A stretch of 64,000 nucleotides of DNA from Arthrobacter sp. V1I7 (GTDB taxonomy: Bacteria > Actinomycetota > Actinomycetes > Actinomycetales > Micrococcaceae): assembly GCF_030817015.1 (NCBI RefSeq), contig NZ_JAUSYS010000001.1, positions 558,001 to 622,000 on the forward strand, written 5' to 3'. The notes below the pieces were generated by a model that was not told the DNA's origin, did no database searches, and saw nothing but the letters and a program-made list of their open reading frames with translations. Of this stretch, positions 55,884 through 64,000 are shown piece after piece (the stretch's first letter is position 1; the number at the start of each line of letters is the position of its first letter). Made by a program: the position numbers and the translations under genes.

Positions 55884-56570
55884 CTACGGCCTCGAGGCGA
55901 ACCTCTCGAGCAGGTCCACGTGGCCGGAAACAATGAGCATGTCCCGTGCGGAGACCTTCGTCTCCGGCCGGGCATAGGTGAAGTCCTCGCCCGGGGATTT
56001 CACGCCCACAATGGTGACGCCGTACTTGGACCGGACCTTGGACTCCTCGAGTGTGAAGCCCACCGTTTCGCGTGGCGGGTACATCTTCACAATCGCGAAG
56101 TCGTCGTCGAACTCGATAAAGTCCAGCATCCGGCCGGAGACCAGGTGCGCGGCGCGGACGCCCGCGTCGGCCTCCGGGTAGATGACGTGGTGGGCGCCGA
56201 TCCGGGTCAGGATCTTGCCGTGCGAGGGTGTGATCGCCTTGACCCAGAGGTGCTGGATGCCGAGGTCCACGAGGTTGACCGTAATCAGCACGGAGGACTC
56301 GATCGAGGTGCCCACTCCCACGACCGCTGAGCTGAACTCCTGCGCGCCGAGCTGGCGGAGGGCATCGATGTTGGTGGCATCGGCCTCAACGACGTGGGTC
56401 AGGACGCTGGCCCATTTCTGCACCAGGTTCCGGTCGCGTTCGATCGCGAGCACCTCACGGCCCTGCTTGACCAACTGCTCGGCGGTGGACGAGCCGAAGC
56501 GGCCCAGCCCGACCACCAGCACGGGGGCGTTGTGGGCGGGCCGGTCGACGGCGCCTGATGAACTAGCCAA
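55884..56570 (-). CDS. trkA: TrkA/KtrA-type potassium channel regulatory subunit
   Basis: 228 residues: RCK-N domain with VVGLGRFGSSTAEQLVKQG and acidic IERD at the end of the second strand (NAD/ATP site), then an RCK-C domain (GFTLEESKVRSKYGVTIVGVK). It is a cytoplasmic regulator that forms rings under the TrkH/KtrB channel. It overlaps the end of trkH by 8 nt, so the two are cotranslated. Confidence 0.92.
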   Translation of the reverse strand: MASSSGAVDRPAHNAPVLVVGLGRFGSSTAEQLVKQGREVLAIERDRNLVQKWASVLTHVVEADATNIDALRQLGAQEFSSAVVGVGTSIESSVLITVNLVDLGIQHLWVKAITPSHGKILTRIGAHHVIYPEADAGVRAAHLVSGRMLDFIEFDDDFAIVKMYPPRETVGFTLEESKVRSKYGVTIVGVKSPGEDFTYARPETKVSARDMLIVSGHVDLLERFASRP

Positions 56571-57993
56571 TGATGGGCCTCTCTTCCGGGTAGTGGTACA
56601 GCTGGCTGCGCTGGCGCAGGGCCAGGGCAGCGGCGAGGGTGACGGTCCCGACGCGTCCGGCGAACATCAGGGCGCTGAGGACATAGACCCCCGACGGCGG
56701 CAGTTCGGCGCTGAGGTTGGTGCTCAGGCCCACCGTGGCGAAGGCGGAGATGGTTTCAAACAGCACCCGGTCCAGGGACGCCTCGCTGATCTGCAGCAAA
56801 AGCAGGGCCGAAACGGCCACGAGGGTGGCGCCGGCGACGATCACCGAGATGGCCACCCGCATGGTGCCCTCCGGGATGGTGCGGCCGTAGATCTTCACGT
56901 CGGAGTCTCCGCGGGCCTCGGCCACGATCGCCAGGAACATCACGGCGATGGTGGTCACCTTGATGCCGCCGGCGGTCGACGCGGAGCCGCCGCCGGCGAA
57001 CATCAGGGCATCCGTCAGCAGCATGGTGGTCGAATCCATCTGGTTCTGGTCCACCAGGTTGAAGCCGCCGGACCGGGTCATCACGGACGCGAAGAGTGAA
57101 TGGATGATTTTGTCCGCGTCGCTCATGCCGCCGATGGTCCGGATGTTTTCCCACTCCATCAGCCCCCAGAGCACAGTGCCGGCAACGAGGAGGATGAACG
57201 ACACCTGGATGGTCAGCTTGGTGTGGAGGTTCCACTTTTTCCAGTTCAAACCGTTCTGCTGCAGCACCATGACCACGGGGAAACCCAGGCTCCCGAGGAA
57301 GACACCCAGCATGAGCGGTACCAGGATCCACAGATCGGTCTCATACGGGACGATCCCGTCGGAGTGGGGCGTGAAACCGGCGTTGTTGAACGCGGAGATG
57401 GAGTAGAACACCCCGTGCCAGACCGACTGGCCGAAGCTTTCGCCCAGGGCGAGGAACCGCGGGATCAGCGCGAGGGCGAGCGCCGCCTCGATCACCACGG
57501 AGGTGACGATGACGATCCGCAGCAGCGTGCCGACCTCGCCCAGCCGGCCGGCGTTCATGGCCTCCTGCGCAATCAGCTTGCCCCGGACTCCGAGTCTCTT
57601 GCTGACCATGAGCGCCAGCAGCGACGCCAACGTCAGGGTGCCCAGCCCGCCGACGAAGACGCCGATCAGGATGATGAGCTGTCCGAAGAAGGACCAGTGC
57701 ACGGCCGTGGAGACCACCGTCAGGCCGGTGACACAGACGGCAGACGCCGCGGTGAAGAGCGCCTGGTGCAGGGGGGTGACGGTTCCCGTGGCCGAGGACA
57801 GCGGCAGCGACAGCAGGGCCGTGAAGACCAGGATCACCACGGCGAACGTGGTCAGCGCGAGGCGCGCAGGTGAGCTGTTGGCAATGTTGTCGATGAAATC
57901 GCGCAGCCGCGTGAAGATCCACAGGCCCTCCCGCTCGGGAGTGCCGGGCTGCCAGCTGACCGCGCTCGTGGCCCTCGACTGGCGTTGCGTCAT
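56563..57993 (-). CDS. trkH: TrkH/KtrB-type potassium transporter
   Basis: 476 residues, about ten membrane helices arranged as four M1-P-M2 units. The selectivity-filter regions are AASAVCVTGLTV, SAFNNAGFTP, TRSGGFNLVD and SAFATVGLST, and GGGSASTAGGIKVTT is typical of KtrB/TrkH. It takes up K+ (and possibly Na+-coupled K+) through the inner membrane together with TrkA. ATG 57993 follows GAGGAC at a long spacing. It is divergent from acuC. Confidence 0.93.
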   Translation of the reverse strand: MTQRQSRATSAVSWQPGTPEREGLWIFTRLRDFIDNIANSSPARLALTTFAVVILVFTALLSLPLSSATGTVTPLHQALFTAASAVCVTGLTVVSTAVHWSFFGQLIILIGVFVGGLGTLTLASLLALMVSKRLGVRGKLIAQEAMNAGRLGEVGTLLRIVIVTSVVIEAALALALIPRFLALGESFGQSVWHGVFYSISAFNNAGFTPHSDGIVPYETDLWILVPLMLGVFLGSLGFPVVMVLQQNGLNWKKWNLHTKLTIQVSFILLVAGTVLWGLMEWENIRTIGGMSDADKIIHSLFASVMTRSGGFNLVDQNQMDSTTMLLTDALMFAGGGSASTAGGIKVTTIAVMFLAIVAEARGDSDVKIYGRTIPEGTMRVAISVIVAGATLVAVSALLLLQISEASLDRVLFETISAFATVGLSTNLSAELPPSGVYVLSALMFAGRVGTVTLAAALALRQRSQLYHYPEERPIIG

Positions 57994-58083
57994 GTGTGGT
58001 TTGTCCTCGGTTGAAACTTCTTCCTTCAGTAGTAAACCACTAAAGTCCGCGCAATGACGGGGGAGAGGAGCCCTCGGCTCGGG

Positions 58084-58089
58084 TAGCCT
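58084..58089 (+). promoter_or_regulatory. -10-like hexamer of acuC (leaderless)
   Basis: TAGCCT ends 7 nt before ATG 58097 and there is no Shine-Dalgarno. The TTG three bases before the ATG is therefore not preferred. Confidence 0.45.
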
Positions 58090-58096
58090 GTGATTG

Positions 58097-59320
58097 ATGA
58101 CATACCTGCCCGGACCCACCCAGGCCGCATTGCCGACGACGGTGGTGTGGGACCCGGACATGACTGCCTACAATTTCGGCCACGGCCACCCGATGGCGCC
58201 GGAGCGCATGGAACTCACGGCCCGGCTGGCCGGCAGCCTCGGCCTGCTGGATCTGGACCACGTCAGCGTGGCCGCACCCGAGGTGGCGTCCGATGAGGAA
58301 CTCCGCACCGTGCACAGCCCCGAGTTCGTGGCCGCCGTCCGGCGCGTCAGCGAGGACCCCGGCACCCCTGACCTGGAGCGCGGACTCGGCACCGAGGACG
58401 ACCCCGCGTTCGCCGGCATGCATGAGGCCAGCGCCCGGCTGGCCGGGGGCTCCCTGCTCGCAGCCGCCGCGATCCTGGACGGCAGCGCGGTCCGGGCGGT
58501 GAACTTCGGCGGCGGGATGCACCACGCCTCCCGCGAGCGCGCGAGTGGGTTCTGCATCTACAACGACGCGGCCCTGGCGATCCAGCGTCTGCTCGACGGC
58601 GGCGTGCAGCGGGTCGCGTACCTCGACGTCGACGCGCACCACGGCGACGGCACCCAAAGTATCTTCTGGGACGATCCGCGGGTGCTGACCATCTCGCTGC
58701 ACGAGACCGGACTGACCCTCTTCCCGGGCACCGGCTTCGCCAACGAGATCGGCGGACCGAACGCCGCGGGCAGCGCCGTGAATGTGGCCCTCCCGGCCGG
58801 CACCGGGGATGCCGGCTGGCTCCGGGCCTTCCACGCGGTGGTGCCGCAGCTGGTCGGAGCCTTCGCGCCGGAAATGATTGTCAGCCAGCACGGGTGCGAC
58901 TCGCACCGGCTGGATCCGCTGACCCACCTGAACATCAGCGTGGACGGCCAGCGCGAGGTCACCACGGCGATCGGGAACCTCGCGGCCCGTTACTGCGACG
59001 ACCGCTGGATCTCGACCGGCGGCGGCGGCTACAACATCTTCAGCGTGGTGCCCCGCTCCTGGAGCCACCTCATCGCGATCGCCGCGGGGCGCCCGGTCCC
59101 GCTCCGCACGCCCGTCCCGGAGGACTGGCGCCGCCACGTGAAGGACAAGTACGGGGCCAGGTACGGCGTGGAGCCGCCCCGGTTCATGGGGGACGACGTC
59201 GACCTGTGGTGGCGTTCCTGGGAAGTCGGCTTCGACCCCAACGACGAAGTGGATCGCACCGTGATGGCCACCCGCAAGGAAGTATTTCCGCTCTACGGAC
59301 TGGACCCCTGGTTCGACTGA
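58097..59320 (+). CDS. acuC: AcuC-like histone deacetylase family protein
   Basis: 407 residues of the arginase/deacetylase fold. Zinc ligands are in YLDVDAHHGDGT (D-x-H) and the later QHGCDSHRLDPLTHL; the catalytic HH pair is in GGMHHASRERASGFC; the final Gly-rich GGGGYN is present. Bacterial AcuC deacetylates acetyl-lysine proteins, notably acetyl-CoA synthetase, which is also encoded in this window (acsA). It is not adjacent to acsA, so the link is inferred from the known family role. Confidence 0.9.
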   Translation: MTYLPGPTQAALPTTVVWDPDMTAYNFGHGHPMAPERMELTARLAGSLGLLDLDHVSVAAPEVASDEELRTVHSPEFVAAVRRVSEDPGTPDLERGLGTEDDPAFAGMHEASARLAGGSLLAAAAILDGSAVRAVNFGGGMHHASRERASGFCIYNDAALAIQRLLDGGVQRVAYLDVDAHHGDGTQSIFWDDPRVLTISLHETGLTLFPGTGFANEIGGPNAAGSAVNVALPAGTGDAGWLRAFHAVVPQLVGAFAPEMIVSQHGCDSHRLDPLTHLNISVDGQREVTTAIGNLAARYCDDRWISTGGGGYNIFSVVPRSWSHLIAIAAGRPVPLRTPVPEDWRRHVKDKYGARYGVEPPRFMGDDVDLWWRSWEVGFDPNDEVDRTVMATRKEVFPLYGLDPWFD

Positions 59321-59385
59321 AAGATCCGGAGCGACCCCGGCTGCCCGCGCGGGAAATAGTGGATGCCATCCGGCGTATATGTCGC

Positions 59386-59391
59386 TAGTGT
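59386..59391 (+). promoter_or_regulatory. -10-like hexamer of the ArsR-type gene
   Basis: TAGTGT ends 7 nt before ATG 59399. GGAGGG also lies there, so a leadered start with SD on a longer transcript cannot be excluded. Confidence 0.35.
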
Positions 59392-59398
59392 GGAGGGC

Positions 59399-59998
59399 AT
59401 GGTGACAGACGACGTATTTGCCGTCATTGCTGAGGCAACCCGGCGTGACATTCTGGTGGCCCTCCGCAAGGGGGACAAAGCGGTGGGGGAGCTGGTCCAG
59501 GAACTGGAGGCAAGCCAGCCCACCATTTCCAAACATCTCAAAGTGCTCCGTGAAGCGGACCTCGTCAGCATGCGGGCCCAGGGCCAGAAACGCTACTATG
59601 CCCTGAATCCGAAACCCCTCGCGGGCATCGCCAGCTGGCTGGAGACGTTCGACGTCGGCACCCCGGAGGTGCCCGGGGCGCCGGTGGCCAGGGTCCCCGA
59701 CAAGATGCTCCAGACCGCTCCGGACGGACTGGGCGCCGCCGCCGCCCTTTCAGCCGCCCCGGCCGCGCCGCAGCCAGCCGCCGCCGCCATTTCAGCCGCC
59801 CCGGCCGCGCCGCAGTCAGCCGCCGCTGCCCTGGCCGGCCGCACCGCCGGCAGCCCGCTGAGTCCCGCCGTCGTTCTCCCCGTCGGCGCCGCCGGTGAGG
59901 ACAGGATGCCGCAGCAGATCGGACGCACCGTCGGCCGTGCCGCCACGAAGGCCGCCGACCTGCTGGCCAGCCTGCCCAAATTCGGCCGGAAAAAGTAG
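59399..59998 (+). CDS. ArsR-family winged-helix regulator with Ala/Pro-rich tail
   Basis: 199 residues. ArsR HTH at 1-75 (VFAVIAEATRRDILVALRKG, QPTISKHLKVLREADLV, GQKRYYALNPKPL), then SWLETF. It lacks the CxC metal site. Residues about 110-145 repeat the motif SAAPAAPQ(P/S)AAAA twice. The tail GRTVGRAATKAADLLASLPK is basic and amphipathic. Function is unknown. The gene is 145 bp upstream of gdhA on the same strand. Confidence 0.83.
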   Translation: MVTDDVFAVIAEATRRDILVALRKGDKAVGELVQELEASQPTISKHLKVLREADLVSMRAQGQKRYYALNPKPLAGIASWLETFDVGTPEVPGAPVARVPDKMLQTAPDGLGAAAALSAAPAAPQPAAAAISAAPAAPQSAAAALAGRTAGSPLSPAVVLPVGAAGEDRMPQQIGRTVGRAATKAADLLASLPKFGRKK

Positions 59999-60134
59999 CC
60001 CGGCCCGCTGTGTCCCGTGCCACCCCGGTTTGGTCGCACGGGGTGCCCGCCGGTCCTCGAATAGAATCCTTTCCCGCCGGTGCAACCATGGAGGGGCTTG
60101 ATTGTTGTGCCCACTGACGGGCGCCAAGGTTTAG

Positions 60135-62804
<2,670 letters not shown>

Positions 62805-63055
62805 GGTTGCCTCCGGGCAGGTCTCGTGGTGCGGGATGTTCTGCGTGCGGCGAAGCTCCGCCGGCTGTGGGTCCAACCCGAGTCTAGGCACTTGAAGCCG
62901 TGGGTGTTGCTGGAATCCTGGGCAGCCTCACGGGCGCGTCCGGCGTCTCCCTCGCTCGCCGAGGCCGCCGGCTGCTGGAGGCGCCACGGCGGCACGGCGC
63001 CGGGCGGAGCACCGCGGCATTCCGGCTGCCGCGGCGCAATGTTACGCACCCCGTT

Positions 63056-63085
63056 TTGCCGCAGGGACGTTCCCGGGGCTATGGT
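63056..63085 (+). promoter_or_regulatory. Promoter of the aroG leader
   Basis: TTGCCG (63056-63061) and TATGGT (63080-63085) are separated by 18 bp. TATGGT ends 7 nt before the ATG of the leader peptide, so that peptide would be translated from a leaderless mRNA. Confidence 0.45.
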
Positions 63086-63092
63086 CAGCGCT

Positions 63093-63152
63093 ATGACAAA
63101 CCGTTGGTATGCGTATTTTTCGTTGGCTCTGGAGGGGCCCGCGTCTAACTGA
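63093..63152 (+). CDS. Leader peptide rich in aromatic residues upstream of DAHP synthase
   Basis: 19 residues, MTNRWYAYFSLALEGPASN, with the cluster W-Y-A-Y-F at 5-9, followed by sequences that can form alternative hairpins and then aroG. A short peptide loaded with the end-product amino acids Trp, Tyr and Phe in front of the first shikimate enzyme is the classic design of ribosome-mediated attenuation; Corynebacterium has a comparable leader for its aroF. The ATG is 7 nt after a -10-like TATGGT. An in-frame ATG at 63081 would add four residues. Its expression is not shown. Confidence 0.6.
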   Translation: MTNRWYAYFSLALEGPASN

Positions 63153-63204
63153 CACGCATCCAACCTTCCTTCAGAGCCAACAGGGCAGAGATCATTCTCT
63201 GCCC
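63123..63204 (+). promoter_or_regulatory. Attenuator-like hairpins upstream of aroG
   Basis: TTGGCTCTG (63123-63131, inside the leader peptide right after the aromatic codons) pairs perfectly with CAGAGCCAA (63172-63180). GGGCAGAG (63183-63190) pairs with CTCTGCCC (63197-63204) as a terminator-like stem. GGCTCTG can alternatively contact the CAGAG of the terminator arm, giving mutually exclusive structures. Ribosome position on W-Y-A-Y-F would decide which forms. The T-tract after the second stem is weak. Confidence 0.55.
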
Positions 63205-63265
63205 TTCGCCATTTCCCGGCGGGTTCTGATCAGGGCCCGCTCCGTAACCGGAACAGGACCTCAGC

Positions 63266-64000
63266 ATGAGCATCGAAGCAGCCCCCGAATCCCAGCAGTC
63301 CACGTCCAATCTCCGTGTCAGCGAGTTCACCTCGCTGCCCACGCCGCAGGCCATGATGGCTGAGCTGCCGCTCGACACCCAGGCCGCCGAGGTCGTCGGA
63401 CGCGGCCGGGACGAGGTCCGGGCCATCCTGGACGGCGTCGATGACCGGCTCCTGGTGATCGTCGGGCCTTGTTCGATCCATGACCCCAAGGCCGGGCTGG
63501 AGTACGCCCGCCGGCTGGTCAGCCAGGCCGAAAAGCACCGCGAAGACCTGCTGATCGTGATGCGCACCTACTTCGAGAAGCCGAGGACCACGGTGGGCTG
63601 GAAGGGCCTGATCAACGATCCTCAGCTCGATGGCAGCCACGACATTGCCGCCGGGCTCCGGGCCGCCCGCCGGTTCCTGCAGCAGATCACCGCGCTCGGC
63701 CTGCCCACGGCCACCGAATTCCTCGAGCCGATCAGCCCCCAGTACATGGCGGACCTCGTCTCCTGGGGTGCCATCGGGGCGCGGACAACCGAAAGCCAGA
63801 TCCACCGGCAGCTGGCGTCGGGGCTTTCCATGCCGATCGGCTTCAAGAACGGGACCGACGGCGACCTCCAGGTCGCGCTGGACGCGTGCAGCGCCGCCGG
63901 CGCGGCCCAGGCCTTCCTCGGGATCGACGATGAGGGCCGGGCGGCGCTCGTATCCACGGCCGGCAATCGGGACGCCCACATCATCCTCCGCGGCGGACGC
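63266..64000 (+). CDS. aroG: Class I DAHP synthase (3-deoxy-7-phosphoheptulonate synthase), 5' part
   Basis: 245 codons are visible; the gene runs off the window. [39 protein letters not shown] and [52 protein letters not shown] are the AroF/G/H family blocks (read here as consecutive short motifs). It condenses PEP and erythrose-4-phosphate, the entry to aromatic amino acids. It is the AroG-type, not the class II enzyme of mycobacteria. An AGGACC lies 8 nt upstream. Control by the leader peptide is inferred. Confidence 0.94.
   Translation, partial: MSIEAAPESQQSTSNLRVSEFTSLPTPQAMMAELPLDTQAAEVVGRGRDEVRAILDGVDDRLLVIVGPCSIHDPKAGLEYARRLVSQAEKHREDLLIVMRTYFEKPRTTVGWKGLINDPQLDGSHDIAAGLRAARRFLQQITALGLPTATEFLEPISPQYMADLVSWGAIGARTTESQIHRQLASGLSMPIGFKNGTDGDLQVALDACSAAGAAQAFLGIDDEGRAALVSTAGNRDAHIILRGGR

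Overview
The window is 64 kb of very GC-rich chromosome from an actinomycete. The best fit is the family Micrococcaceae, in the Arthrobacter/Pseudarthrobacter range. This is inferred from many GTG starts, a CpaE/TadA/TadB/TadC/DUF4244/TadE pilus locus ending in a DUF1998-type helicase, a MarP-like CvpA-protease, a cAMP-type Crp regulator and a two-subunit ABC exporter. No database search was possible. There are no transposases, integrases, phage genes, CRISPR arrays or rRNA; one tRNA (Pro-CGG) is present.

Layout. 1-7.1 kb: end of a GH15 glycosidase, HAD phosphatase, CHAD protein, small membrane protein, SDR, sterol-carrier protein, asparaginase and a membrane-anchored molybdopterin oxidoreductase. 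7.1-10 kb: a palindromic GGACAT/ATGTCC repeat array, then purD-purC. 10-11.7 kb: an XRE-TPR regulator divergent from a 63-residue exported precursor that carries three IGNWPDPM copies. This looks like a regulator/signal-peptide pair and is the main novelty of the window. 11.8-24 kb: tRNA-Pro, heterodimeric ABC exporter, second repeat array, metallophosphoesterase, class A PBP, DUF4177, RidA, Nudix, third repeat array, Crp, MarP and AroQ. 24-33 kb: acetyl-CoA synthetase, a frameshifted gene remnant, a membrane protein with a long Ala/Pro linker, Nth, CoA-type Nudix, a DUF1508 protein and a family A DNA polymerase.

32.7-42.8 kb: the Tad pilus locus (ssd, tadA, tadB, tadC, DUF4244 pilin-like, two TadE-like). 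It is interrupted by a secreted protein with three 123-residue DTR repeats and followed by a frameshifted DEAH helicase. 42.8-50 kb: GNAT, TrhO tRNA hydroxylase, three related lipoproteins, a TipA-type MerR regulator, a large methyltransferase and a winged-helix regulator. 50-64 kb: topA, SseB-like, Ppx/GppA, ECF sigma remnant, proC, trkH-trkA, acuC, ArsR-type regulator, gdhA, a frameshifted alpha-hydroxy-acid oxidase, and aroG (cut by the window end) preceded by a Trp/Tyr/Phe-rich leader peptide and attenuator-like hairpins.

Recurring themes. Many genes have a TANNNT-like -10 only 5-8 nt before the start codon and no Shine-Dalgarno, as expected for leaderless mRNAs. Three conserved-looking genes are broken by one- or two-base indels, which is either real decay or residual sequence error. 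Several neighbours overlap by ATGA/GTGA, marking operons: ABC pair, ssd-tadA-tadB-tadC, DUF4244-tadE-tadE-like, nth-nudix and trkH-trkA.
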